DNA of 64,000 bases from Scheffersomyces stipitis CBS 6054. Taxonomy: Eukaryota > Ascomycota > Pichiomycetes > Serinales > Debaryomycetaceae. The position numbers and the translations under genes were made by a program. Below are positions 1 through 9,619 of the stretch, one piece after another. The stretch is taken from the NCBI RefSeq assembly GCF_000209165.1, contig NC_009043.1, forward strand, positions 1 to 64,000. The letters run 5' to 3'. Position 1 is the first letter of the stretch; each line of letters opens with the position of its first letter. Below the pieces are notes generated by a model. That model was not told the origin of the DNA. It ran no database searches and worked only from the letters and a program-made list of their open reading frames with translations.

Positions 1-344
1 GCAAGACGTGAAAAGATCCATACCGCAAGACGTGAAAAGATCCATACCGCAAGACGTGAAAAGATCCATACCGCAAGACGTGAAAAGATCCATACCGCAA
101 GACGTGAAAAGATCCATACCGCAAGACGTGAAAAGATCCATACCGCAAGACGTGAAAAGATCCATACCGCAAGACGTGAAAAGATCCATACCGCAAGACG
201 TGAAAAGATCCATACCGCAAGACGTGAAAAGATCCATACCGCAAGACGTGAAAAGATCCATACCGCAAGACGTGAAAAGATCCATACCGCAAGACGTGAA
301 AAAGATCCATACCGCAAGACGTGAAAAGATCCATACCGCAAGAC
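1..344. repeat. Telomere-type 24-bp tandem repeat array
   Basis: Twelve identical 24-bp units (beginning GCAAGACGTG, ending GATCCATACC) fill 1-288. A 25-bp unit with one extra A covers 289-313, another 24-bp unit 314-337, and a partial copy ends near 344. On the minus strand each unit starts GGTATGGATC, which resembles the conserved GGTGT-ACGGATG core of Candida and Kluyveromyces telomeric repeats, whose units are also about 23-25 bp. That strand would run 5' to 3' toward position 1, so the chromosome end should lie to the left. Near-perfect homogeneity fits telomerase copying. It could also be a subtelomeric satellite. An open frame across it only reflects the unit length being a multiple of three. 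Confidence 0.75.
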
Positions 345-1029
345 CCGTGCCGCTATTATACATCCGTGCCGCAACTATTAACTCACACGCCTTTGGTCAC
401 GTTATGGCCTATTTGGGTCGCCTCACTAAACTTCCGTGCCTCAACCAATATCTCGAATCAGTGGTCACGTTATGTCCTGCCCGTGCAACAATCCTAATAT
501 CACATATCCTTGGTCACGTTACAAATGTCCTATTTGGGTCTGTTCCATACAGGACTGCTGGTCGAACTGATCTAACCATATCTCCGCTGCAGCAATAGAT
601 ACGAATCTTGTCAGGTCACGTGAAAGACGCTTTTTCCGCGAATCGGTACAGGTCGCTCACATTCCTTCCTCGCATAGAATACCGCAATACTTATGAAAAT
701 GAGATAACATGGACCCTAGGAATGTCCAGCTATTGAGGACTATGAATTGTTCATACCTTATATCTTCTTATATTATGTTATTCCCTAAAAATCAAGAATA
801 TCCCCCTTCAAATGAACCATACTTTGTTTAATTATAAACTTTAATAATTTTTTCAATCTTTGGGGATCTCGCCTCTCTTTTATACCTCTCAGATCTCATT
901 TTGGTGATACACGCACATCAAATGCGCCTATATTTGTATCCACGTCTATATTGACTGCACATAACTCTCTGTCAATCAATTCTAGTCATGTGATTCTAAA
1001 TGGATAATCCTCCCTCCAAATTCACAACA
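345..1029. repeat. Degenerate subtelomeric repeats and gene-free sequence
   Basis: Three imperfect copies of one element lie at about 365-424, 430-478 and 480-546. Each has a CCGTGC start and a GGTCACGTTA core, and the first and third continue with CCTATTTGGGTC. A further core, GGTCACGTGAAA, lies at 614-625 and contains an E-box. The words ACATCCGTGCC near 360-370 look like a diverged telomeric seed. From about 625 to 1029 the sequence is AT-rich and I see no gene. Confidence 0.5.
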
Positions 1030-1931
1030 ACTCAATATAATACAACCCAATATAATACAATATCACTTTCACATTAATCCTACATCATGATATCCACAAT
1101 AACTAACATTAAATATCCATATTCTTACAATCTTAACTTTTCCCTTACCTTTATTACTTCTCTCAATTTTCTTGTATACTTGTACTGATTGTCTTTCTGA
1201 AAAGAATGCGAAAAATACTACAAAAATACTAATTGCTGCCAAAAATTGCACCTGTCCTAAAAGTAGTACCATTCGATTACCTTCATTCAATTAAGTAAGG
1301 ATTCATCATCTTCAAGTGTTACAAAATTCTAATGCTCTAATTATAACCATTTGAAATAAGGATACATCATCCTCTGTCACATGGTATAACACGTAAATAT
1401 TGCAACACAAATGTCGCCAAAATGACGTGACAGCACGACATTTACCATATTTATAAATTAGTAACAATGTTCACCATATGGCGTAATTGTGATGGTTGGT
1501 CGTACCTAAGGCGAATATAGACGTATATTCTGATTAAGAGAATTACATTGGAATAGTCAGAATCCAGTGAAAATATATCACGATGGACTCTCGCCTGGCG
1601 ATGGGCCGCATATTTAAAATTTAGCGACTAGCCTCCTCTGGGTGTCATCAACCGGAACAATTAAATTATTCCAAGAAAGGATTTAAGATTTAACACCTCG
1701 ATCACGCTATAGTTACGGCCTGCAAGTAATTTATGAATTTTTCCTGATTAGGATAAACCCTAAACTCTTTGTATAAATGGCCCAAATTCCCACTTTTCTG
1801 CTTTATTTTTTTATTAACAATCAATCTCTTTTATAATTGAAGGACACAGTGGCGACTTTAGTTAAAACTTCAAAATCATCCTCCAGACTTTCCAGTGTTC
1901 AAATTAGTTATTATCGTATACTAAAAGTAGA
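1030..1931. repeat. Subtelomeric promoter-like repeat, copy A
   Basis: This is the longest of three diverged copies. Landmarks shared with copy C (9620-10440) include AAAAGTAGTACCATTCGATT (1259-1278), GAAAAGAATGCGAAAAA, an AACACGT box, a GTATAAATG TATA-like stretch near 1770 and a CCAGTGTTCAAAT end. Landmarks shared with copy B (2229-2545) include TACCTAAGG, TAGCGACTAGCC and AAAGGATTTAAGATT. It ends just before the small reading frame at 1932, so it may be a duplicated promoter or 5' region of a subtelomeric gene family. I see no protein similarity inside it. Confidence 0.55.
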
Positions 1932-2226
1932 ATGAGTACTCAAGCACCAGGCTATTCAAGTCATAATCCAATAACTTTGGATCTGGATCTGAACCTGGAC
2001 CTGGACCTGGACCAGAACTTTGAAGATGCTCTAGACGATTTCAGTAAAGTAGATATCAAATGTGAAAATTCCAATCTCGTCTCTACCGATGAGCATATTT
2101 GGTCGAGCCCTCAATCGTTAAGGCGGAGCCTGCCATGTTCTTCAATGCAAACTACTCCAGCGAGTGTGTAATCTCGTACGACATTAATCATACATCATTT
2201 AAAAGTATCGTCAGAGAATGTTCATT
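1932..2226 (+). pseudogene. Possible decayed gene after repeat A
   Basis: An ATG at 1932 directly follows the promoter-like repeat. The first roughly 55 codons encode a low-complexity acidic stretch (alternating Leu/Asp) followed by EDALDDFSKVDIKCENS. The frame stops at 2171, but the +1 frame from about 2099 continues with sensible composition (VEPSIVKAEPAMFFNANYSS) to beyond 2226. This suggests a single frameshift in what was a longer acidic protein. Repeat B then interrupts the region. The family is not recognised. It could equally be a short non-functional frame, so confidence is low. Confidence 0.25.
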
Positions 2227-2228
2227 AC

Positions 2229-2545
2229 ATTCCTACCTAAGGTGGTCTTGGAATTATACTCTGATTAAAAGGATCCCATTGGACAGTCGGAAACTAGTAA
2301 AAACTTTTCACGATTGACTCTTACTTGCAACTTAACGTATGTTAAGCGACTAGCCATCTCTTGGTTCATCAATCGGAACAAACAACGAGCCACCTAGGTT
2401 CATTTATGGGAAAAAATAGACAGCTATGAAAGGATTTAAGATTAGGCGCCTCGTTAACGTCAATGTTACAGTTTGCTAGTAATTTACATATTATTACCGA
2501 TTAGGACAATTCCGTGAAGTCTCTGTATGTGCGAGGTGTGTGGTA
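2229..2545. repeat. Subtelomeric promoter-like repeat, copy B (partial)
   Basis: This segment matches 1499-1790 of copy A in the same order: TACCTAAGG, ACTCTGATTAA, CACGATTGACTC, TTAAGCGACTAGCC, ATCAATCGGAACAA, AAAGGATTTAAGATT and CGATTAGGA. It is truncated relative to copy A at both ends. The two lie about 735 bp apart in direct orientation, which fits a local tandem duplication followed by divergence. Confidence 0.55.
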
Positions 2546-2590
2546 CCCCTGTCACTGTTAATTTGAATCTACTTCCTCAAATTAATGAAT

Positions 2591-2810
2591 GGATTTCCCG
2601 TCAACGGATCTTGAGATCATGAATTTTCTGTGCAGCAATATGCATCCTTAGGTAGACAACGTCTTATTGCATATGCCAAAATGTAAACATCGTTCCCCTC
2701 TAAAATAATGTCTATGTACTGCAGATTAAAATGGAAAATCTTAATCCAGTTCGCAGCCAAAAATTTTTTCGGATTTTCCGCAGTGACACTTTTCTTGACG
2801 GAAAATCAAT
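2591..2810. promoter_or_regulatory. Zn-cluster type sites upstream of the esterase
   Basis: Three related elements lie 170-390 bp before the esterase start: GGATTTCCCGTCAACGG (2591-2607), CGGATTTTCCG (2771-2781, a CGG-N5-CCG inverted repeat) and, on the minus strand, GATTTTCCGTCAA (2796-2808). The 11-mer recurs exactly at 7270-7280 before the monooxygenase. CGG/CCG pairs are the usual target of Zn2Cys6 regulators, and one is encoded between these two genes. A TATA-like ACTATATAATG lies at 2920-2930. Confidence 0.6.
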
Positions 2811-2980
2811 CCATTTATTTGGAAGCGGGATAAGAAAGGTTACCCATATGAATGTTCCACTGCCTAGGAAAGGTCCTTTACATTGATACCTGAAATCTGG
2901 GGTTATCTTCTTATGATGGAACTATATAATGCGCAAGAAAATACTGCAAGAAGCCCAAATCTAATTCCAACTTCAAATTG

Positions 2981-4192
2981 ATGCTACAGCAAGCCAATAT
3001 GCCGTATACAACTATCTCTTCTAGACAGCTTTTGAAAAAGGAACTTGATCCCATTCTTCAGAATGGAACGAGTTTAGATAATAAAACTCATGCTCCGGGG
3101 ATTATTTATGGTGTTACAAATGAGAAAGAAACCGTCTACTTGAATCATTCTGGATATCTCAACCTGGAAACAAAGGACTCTGTTAACAACGATTCCAAAT
3201 TTGCCATGTTATCGGCTACAAAGCCAATTTCGACATTGGCTATTCTTCAATTAGTTGATCGTAATTTGGTTGACTTGGACACTCCAGTTGAGAAATACCT
3301 ACCTAGGTTTGCTTCTGTTGCAATTTTTAAAGGTGGAAACGGTGATAAAGCTTTTTCAAAGCCAAAAAAGAAGGCAACTCTCCGACAATTATTGACACAC
3401 ACAGCAGGTTTCGCTTACAGTTTCACTAACAAGGATTATCTTGAAACCCTATTAAGTACTGGGCAACCAAATTTATTTGGCAGCGACACCTCCACATTTG
3501 ATGCAACTTATCTTACTTTTGAGCCAGGAACTGATTGGAGCTATGGTATGGGTTTAGATTGGGCTGGATTGGTTTTAGAAGAAGTTACGGGTCTTTCCCT
3601 AGGGGAATTCATTAGGATCAACATACTAGAACCAGCCAAGATGAACAACACCACTTTCAAAGTGACCAAATCTGAAAAGAATCTTATGCTTATACACGTT
3701 CGAGATGACAATCGTATGAAAGTCTTTGATCTCCAATATCCTCGTGAATCCAAAATTGATATGGCAGGACATGGATTGTTTGGTACTGTTGACGACTACC
3801 TCAAGTTTATTAGAATTTGGTTAAACAAGGGTAAAACGGAAGAAGGTGTTCAGCTTATTAGTGAACAACTCTGGGAAATTGCAGTTCAGAACAATTTGCC
3901 TAAAGGCACTACAATTAAGAACTTGGATGCTTTTCAAGAGAACTTGTGTGGTCCAATTGTATTTCCTCCAGACTGCTCTTGGAGTTTAGGATTCTGTAGA
4001 AATGGTTCTGATTTCCACACTGGAAGAAAGAGTGGATCTCTTTGGTGGTGTGGTGTTTCAAATTGCTACCTTTGGATAGATTTGAAGAGCAAATTGGGAG
4101 GCTTCTATGCGACACAAGTATTCCCATATGGTGATCCATCTAGTGAAACAAATTATGTCTTAGAAAAAGCTGTTTATGACAATTTGAAATAA
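2981..4192 (+). CDS. Beta-lactamase-fold esterase/transesterase (LovD/family VIII-like)
   Basis: This 403-residue protein of the serine beta-lactamase/transpeptidase-like superfamily probably acts as an ester hydrolase or acyltransferase. The catalytic set is visible: the nucleophile motif S78-A-T-K81 and a WSYGMGLDW segment with Tyr188. These are almost the spacing of the fungal acyltransferase LovD (Ser76, Lys79, Tyr188). A late GHGLFGTVDDYLKF segment is also typical of the family. No signal peptide is evident, so it is probably cytosolic. The ATG at 2981 is used; an in-frame ATG at 2999 is an alternative. It is convergent with the Zn2Cys6 gene (94 bp between stops) and shares promoter elements with the monooxygenase at 7670, so hydrolysis of an ester or lactone made by that enzyme is a reasonable inference. 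The true substrate is unknown. Confidence 0.85.
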   Translation: MLQQANMPYTTISSRQLLKKELDPILQNGTSLDNKTHAPGIIYGVTNEKETVYLNHSGYLNLETKDSVNNDSKFAMLSATKPISTLAILQLVDRNLVDLDTPVEKYLPRFASVAIFKGGNGDKAFSKPKKKATLRQLLTHTAGFAYSFTNKDYLETLLSTGQPNLFGSDTSTFDATYLTFEPGTDWSYGMGLDWAGLVLEEVTGLSLGEFIRINILEPAKMNNTTFKVTKSEKNLMLIHVRDDNRMKVFDLQYPRESKIDMAGHGLFGTVDDYLKFIRIWLNKGKTEEGVQLISEQLWEIAVQNNLPKGTTIKNLDAFQENLCGPIVFPPDCSWSLGFCRNGSDFHTGRKSGSLWWCGVSNCYLWIDLKSKLGGFYATQVFPYGDPSSETNYVLEKAVYDNLK

Positions 4193-4286
4193 TTTGGTCT
4201 TAATTTTTATTTGATTTATTTTTATTATGATTATTAATTCAATATCGTGTAGTATATATATAAGTTCTAAATTTTACTTACAATAG

Positions 4287-6563
4287 TCAATATTCATTTA
4301 AGAAATGTAGTGGGTTCTGCAAAGAATGCTCACTAATGTCAGTATCTGTTATTGACAAATCTCCATGAAAATCAGGAATAGGATCACCGAATAATTCTTC
4401 AATGTATGTCTCAATATTCATATCAACTGTTGCATTCTTCGTAGATTTCGCTTCATTGTTTTGAGTGGAAGTTATGGGGTTGTCAAATTCAAGGAATAGT
4501 TCGTTCGAATCATCTACAGTTTCGAACGTTTTTTCTATTGAACATTTCATTTTTGTTAATATATCAGAGAATTTCTCTGACACAGGACTCAAACGACCAT
4601 AATATTTCGTTATGTAGGTCCCAACATTTAGCATTTCTCTTAAAAACAGGATTGAATAACTATCACTGTAATCAACATCAATTCTTCTATGGAGAATAGA
4701 GAGACCCAATATCAATGAAGCCATAAAGCAACAATGGACAGTTGTGTACAGCTCAACTCTGGGATATTTGTGGTTTTTCAAATAATGGAAAGTTAATTTA
4801 ATAGTAAGCACAGATGCTTGTATGCTAGAAGTTAAGAAATTCTGCATTGCATTCATCTCCTTGATTCTCTTCCAAAATGAATCGTTACATCTCTTTGAAT
4901 CTGTATTCTTGAAAGCAATATTAACTAGGAAAGTTTTTCCAAGTAACATTCTCCCGTACAAGTGGGATTGATGAACTAGCAATACAACATAATCATCGGA
5001 CCATTTAGAACTATTCTGAAGCTCAAACAATTTGGCTTCCAGACCGACGCCGCTCTCGGTTTTTGCCTCATCATCTACTTTCAATATATTACTGGTTCTG
5101 AGGTCTTCGGGTAGTTGCAGAATTAGCAAGTTTAGTTCTGTAGTCAATTTCTCTGCCTCGGAAGTTTTCATCATCTCTTCATAATAAAGACTATGGACGA
5201 TCTTTCCATTTACCTTGGCTGATTTTCCAACTTCAAATAAACCTTTCAAACGGTGCTTCTGCTCGATTTTGCAGTTAGGATCATTGAGATAGTCGCTCTC
5301 GAAATCATCCCAATCGTAATCATTTATAATGAGTGGTCTACCCAGTAGAATTGATGATATCCTATCGCAAACAAACAAGCTCAACCAAAGTTTCCTTCTA
5401 TGGTTTATGTAGGAGTTGTCTTTGAATGATTCATTAATATTCTTCCGGTGTAAGCCTAATGCTTGGGCATTTCTTATTGCATTCCCTAATGTCAACCACG
5501 AGGAACTCCGCTTATAAGTAGATTGATAATAAAAGTAAATCAAGAAGTTTGCTTCTATCATCCAAAATTTTCCATCGTCGATAGACAATTTCATAAGACT
5601 ATAGCCGCTTTGAAAGAATGATTCTGAATTAACAGAATATCTCTCCAATTCGTCAATAATATCGCTCTTGGCCCCTTCAGCAAATAAGAATCCTAATGCT
5701 AGAACTAAATGCAACAAACACATTTTCTCAGTAGTTGCTCCAATTGGATTATCATAGATGTAGTCAACTATGTTCGATCTGAGATAATCCATATCAAAAA
5801 CGTACCAAGTTTGATTAATATTTACCTCAAAGTATTTAATCAAGATGTTACAGTATTCCCGCTTTGGTAATTGAAGAGGCGTCACATTCTTAACACTAGC
5901 CTGTTCATCAACGTAGCACATGTCCTTTACATCGAAAATAAATTCACAATTACCAATTGTACTAAGAAATATAAATCTGGACTCAAATAGTAGAGAAAGT
6001 GGACTACTTTCACCAATATACTGTGAATTATCCATTTTGAATGAAAATTTGATAATTGATCCATAGTCGGGAACTTTTTCGATCTGACTAATCTCATCAT
6101 GTAAATTTCTAGATTTATAACTAGAGACGAAGTTGTTCAAGTCTTTACTGCAAACATCATCCTGGTTCCATGAGTGGGGAAGTTTTGATTGATCTGTGTT
6201 GTTGATTTTTTTTTGGAATGATGACAATAGGTGAGAAAATGCAGATTTTTGTGAGAATTCGAGAGATTTCGAATAGTTGGTACTTTTCACTTCGATCTCT
6301 TTGGAACTTTGAAAAGTGGGTGCTTGAATGCTAACATTACAAACTTTGGCCCTTTTCAATCCATTCCCAACTCTTCTATCTGCAAATGAGAATTTACATT
6401 CGATATTCCTCTTGCTGCATAACTCACAGGGAGATTTTCCTCCACATTTGAACTTTCTCTTCTTGCAGTAATCGCAAGCTGTGGTTACTTTCTTCCTCGA
6501 CTTCAACGCCAGTGGTGACGTCATTATATTGGTCCATTTGGTTTCTGTCATGCTTAAACTCAT
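4287..6563 (-). CDS. Zn2Cys6 fungal transcription factor
   Basis: This 758-residue nuclear regulator has a zinc binuclear cluster at residues 30-56: C30-x2-C33-x6-C40-x5-C46-x2-C49-x6-C56, with basic KKRKFK inside. A variable linker follows, then a fungal-specific transcription factor homology region roughly from residue 230 to 560, including IRNAQALGLHRKN and RRKLWLSLFVCDR, which are typical of that domain. The C-terminus is acidic and probably activating. The ATG at 6563 is used; another lies four codons downstream. It sits between the esterase and the monooxygenase and shares a 1.1-kb divergent promoter with the latter. It is the obvious candidate to bind the CGG/CCG elements before both enzymes. 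No one-to-one named orthologue is recognised. Confidence 0.88.
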   Translation of the reverse strand: MSLSMTETKWTNIMTSPLALKSRKKVTTACDYCKKRKFKCGGKSPCELCSKRNIECKFSFADRRVGNGLKRAKVCNVSIQAPTFQSSKEIEVKSTNYSKSLEFSQKSAFSHLLSSFQKKINNTDQSKLPHSWNQDDVCSKDLNNFVSSYKSRNLHDEISQIEKVPDYGSIIKFSFKMDNSQYIGESSPLSLLFESRFIFLSTIGNCEFIFDVKDMCYVDEQASVKNVTPLQLPKREYCNILIKYFEVNINQTWYVFDMDYLRSNIVDYIYDNPIGATTEKMCLLHLVLALGFLFAEGAKSDIIDELERYSVNSESFFQSGYSLMKLSIDDGKFWMIEANFLIYFYYQSTYKRSSSWLTLGNAIRNAQALGLHRKNINESFKDNSYINHRRKLWLSLFVCDRISSILLGRPLIINDYDWDDFESDYLNDPNCKIEQKHRLKGLFEVGKSAKVNGKIVHSLYYEEMMKTSEAEKLTTELNLLILQLPEDLRTSNILKVDDEAKTESGVGLEAKLFELQNSSKWSDDYVVLLVHQSHLYGRMLLGKTFLVNIAFKNTDSKRCNDSFWKRIKEMNAMQNFLTSSIQASVLTIKLTFHYLKNHKYPRVELYTTVHCCFMASLILGLSILHRRIDVDYSDSYSILFLREMLNVGTYITKYYGRLSPVSEKFSDILTKMKCSIEKTFETVDDSNELFLEFDNPITSTQNNEAKSTKNATVDMNIETYIEELFGDPIPDFHGDLSITDTDISEHSLQNPLHFLNEY

Positions 6564-7669
6564 TAGTGTTTGACAACTTCAAACGTTGTGATCTATAATG
6601 AAATGAACAGATAATCGAACATTTTTAAATCGGGCATCTTGATAGACTAGCGGAGTATGCATGTTTTGATTACGTCAGCCCACACTTTGTGGGGTAAACT
6701 GTAATTAGAGATGTTTCTGAGGGGCACTGGTGAAAGAAAAAAAGAAACTTAACAAATCATCCGCATTGCAATTACGGCGCTGATGGTTAGTAGACTACAA
6801 GAAGGTTTCATCATCCTTTGATAGGGTTCAAATAGTCCACATGAAAGTACAACGGTAGCTCCGCGAGAATGGGGAGTTACAGCATTTGTAACCTTTTGCA
6901 GTAGAAATAAGGATACGATTTGCTATTCGATTGATAGTAGATATCTTTTCGATCGGCTCGGTCTTGGAACTACCATGGCTTCTCTTTTGAAACAACGCGG
7001 ACGGGTTACGGCTATCTTTGAGGCAAATATTCTTTTCGGCTATAACCAAATCATGATGGCATTAATAATGTAGGACAATTCTTTCCTTAACTGGCCAAAT
7101 GTGGAGACCCTCTTCATTGCTCAACATATTCAACAAAAGCCTGTATGTAGCAGAATGCCTAATTGAGTTTTTCCATTGGGTTTTCATATCCGCTATCAGC
7201 TATGTTCCGAGACTTGATTGCTATATGCAGGCGGAACAGCTTTCTACACTTTGAAGTAAATGACGAATTCGGATTTTCCGTCAAGAGTAAGAACGGCTCT
7301 GAAGTTTCAAATTCCAACATAAGATCTCCACTTGTCGTGAATTGTGGAGAATCCTATCTGAAAAATAGAGAGAGCCCTATTCAATTTACAATGTACATCG
7401 TAGCGGAAAATCACTGGAACTTCGAAAATAGGCATCCATATACTTCAGCTTGATTTTTATATGCAAAACTATTGCAATCAATTGATCTTTTGCAACCTAC
7501 TATTAGTTTCATAGCGGCATTATTGAATGCCACAAGCCAATTTGTGGGGCCAATAAAAGTTGAAATTGTATAAATAAACAAGATTATGCTGATTAAACTT
7601 AACATATATTTGAGAATTCACTACTTACAAGCATTTAACTTGAAGAATATCAAACTATAATTATAAACT
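6564..7669. promoter_or_regulatory. Divergent promoter with Zn-cluster type sites
   Basis: This region separates the Zn2Cys6 gene (minus) from the monooxygenase (plus). CGGATTTTCCGTCAA (7270-7284) contains a CGG-N5-CCG inverted repeat identical to that at 2771 plus the TCAA extension seen at 2796-2810. GCGGAAAATCA (7403-7413) is a minus-strand half-site. A TATA-like GTATAAATAA lies near 7568-7577, about 100 bp before the monooxygenase ATG. No convincing gene was found; the open frames inside are short and unlike any family I know. Confidence 0.55.
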
Positions 7670-9292
7670 ATGATTCACTACGATCAAATTGTTGTTGGAG
7701 GGGGATTCGGCGGTATGACCACTTTGCACAAGCTTCGTGAAAAAGGGTTCAATGTTCACGGTTTTGAAAGAGGTTCTGATTTTGGCGGGGTTTGGCACCA
7801 CAACAGATATCCTGGCGCAAGAGTCGACTCTGAAACACCAGTTTACCAACTTTGGTTGAAAGAAGTATTATCGGATTTTATTTTCACCCAAAGGTTCCCT
7901 GACTGGAAAGAGCTTCAGAAATACTTCAAGTATGCTGGCGAAAAATTGAAATTGTACGACTATTTCACCATGAATACTGAAGTGACTGCTAGTCATTGGA
8001 ATGATAAAGAAAGTTTGTGGTATGTTTCTACTCAATCAAATCTCAATGGAGTTGAGCTGAAATTTACATGTAATCACTTAATTCTCTGTATTGGTTTTGC
8101 AGCTAAGAAGACTTATCCTGATCTTGAAGGAAGAGGTACCTTTCAGGGAACTTCTTTCCACACTGCTGATTGGCCATGGGATGGGATTGATGTTAAAGGA
8201 AAAAAGGTTGCTGTTATTGGTACTGGAGCTTCAGGGGTACAAGTTATTCAATCCATCTCTAAAGAGGTTGGAGAATTAGTTGTTTTCCAGAGAACTCCAA
8301 ACTTGGTTTTACCAATGCAATCTCAAGAAGCTGATATATCTAGACAAAAGGAAAGAAAGGAGGCATATCATCAAATATTCAATGATCTGATCCCATCCTC
8401 TTTTTCAGGATTTGAATTTGAACCGGACACAAGATCGGGGAAGGATTGTACTCCAGAAGAGATCAAGGAGAAGTTTGATGACTGCTGGAAGAACGGTGGC
8501 TTTAGATTTTGGTTAGGAAACTTTCAAGATATTATGGTTGATAAGTCTACTAATAGAGCAGCTTGGGACTACTGGAAGGAGAAATCTTCAGTTAGGGTTA
8601 AAGACCCTAGAAAAAGGAAGATTTTGGTCCCTGATGAACCACCACACTACATTTTCACTAAGCGTCCTTGCCTCGAAACCACCTATTTTGAAAGTTATAA
8701 TAGGGAAAATGTTGACATTGTGGATATCAACACAAATCCAATTACTGAAGTAACTGAAAATGGTCTCATAACTAAGGATGGATCATGTTATGAATTTGAC
8801 ATTATTATATATGCAACGGGGTTTGACGCCATCACTGGGGGGTTCTATCAGATGGACTTGAAGGGAAAAAATGGTATCACCATTTCGGAAGCTTGGGAAA
8901 ATGGAACATATACCTACTTAGGAATGAGTATCAGTCAGTTTCCCAACCTATACTTCCTCTATGGTCCTCAGGGGCCAACTGCATTCTGTAATGGACCCAC
9001 TTGTGCCTTGATACAAGGAGTCTGGATATCAGAGTTGATTGATTTCACCACTAAACATGGTTTCAAATACAACACCCCAACCATCGAAGCTCAGAATAGC
9101 TGGAGGAAGTATATCCAAGATAATGCTAACCAAACTCTTTTGCCATACACAAGAAGCTGGTATATGGGAGCAAACAGGGATGGCAACAAACCAAGAGAAT
9201 GCTTATTGTATGTCCGTGGAGTTGGAAACTACTTCAAGGATATTAATAAAGAATCCAATATGGGTTATCCAAACTTCGTTTTTGTAAGGTGA
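7670..9292 (+). CDS. Baeyer-Villiger-type flavin monooxygenase
   Basis: This is a 540-residue FAD/NADPH enzyme expected to insert oxygen next to a ketone carbonyl, giving an ester or lactone. Features in order: an FAD-binding dinucleotide motif at residues 10-15 (GGGFGG), the conserved GGVWHHNRYPGARVD block at 39-53, the class-defining Baeyer-Villiger fingerprint FQGTSFHTADWP at 158-169 (FxGxxxHxxxWP), the NADPH Rossmann motif GTGASG at 184-189, and a late YATGFD segment. Length matches cyclohexanone-monooxygenase-type enzymes (about 540 residues). The start is the ATG after an AT-rich leader. Neighbours are the Zn2Cys6 regulator (divergent) and a beta-lactamase-fold esterase. Such enzymes are uncommon in budding yeasts, so bacterial or filamentous-fungal origin should be considered. 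The ketone substrate cannot be read from sequence. Confidence 0.9.
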   Translation: MIHYDQIVVGGGFGGMTTLHKLREKGFNVHGFERGSDFGGVWHHNRYPGARVDSETPVYQLWLKEVLSDFIFTQRFPDWKELQKYFKYAGEKLKLYDYFTMNTEVTASHWNDKESLWYVSTQSNLNGVELKFTCNHLILCIGFAAKKTYPDLEGRGTFQGTSFHTADWPWDGIDVKGKKVAVIGTGASGVQVIQSISKEVGELVVFQRTPNLVLPMQSQEADISRQKERKEAYHQIFNDLIPSSFSGFEFEPDTRSGKDCTPEEIKEKFDDCWKNGGFRFWLGNFQDIMVDKSTNRAAWDYWKEKSSVRVKDPRKRKILVPDEPPHYIFTKRPCLETTYFESYNRENVDIVDINTNPITEVTENGLITKDGSCYEFDIIIYATGFDAITGGFYQMDLKGKNGITISEAWENGTYTYLGMSISQFPNLYFLYGPQGPTAFCNGPTCALIQGVWISELIDFTTKHGFKYNTPTIEAQNSWRKYIQDNANQTLLPYTRSWYMGANRDGNKPRECLLYVRGVGNYFKDINKESNMGYPNFVFVR

Positions 9293-9619
9293 GACCTTTT
9301 TTCTTTTTTTTTTAGAATCTATGTGAATTGAAATAAGTACTTGTTTTGAATCATTTTCTTCTGCATATTATTTGCGCTGCTATTGTGAAATTGCAAAATT
9401 GCACAGTAGCAGTATAAACTATATAACAACTCTGAAGGAAAATTGTTTATACGAATTATATCTTACTGTCACAGTTTTAGAGTAGTTTTAAACCATCATA
9501 ATCAGAATACTTATGTTTTTAAGATGGATGATTAAATAACTCAATCTAGAATTTAATTTCTTGTTACCACCATTCGTTGAATATCTAATGTAATCCTCAC
9601 TTTCCCCGGCCAATAGGAC
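9293..9619. other. Intergenic AT-rich spacer
   Basis: This is the 3' flank of the monooxygenase. A T-rich run follows the stop (9298-9313). No gene or RNA was recognised. Confidence 0.5.

Noticed and set aside
8..598. Open frame over the 24-bp repeats
   Set aside because: It has no ATG at its start and exists only because the unit length is a multiple of three. It runs into degenerate subtelomere.
6820..7060. GGTTCAAAT word and tRNA-like fragments in the regulator/monooxygenase spacer
   Set aside because: No matching A box, acceptor stem or cloverleaf could be built, so it is not a tRNA.
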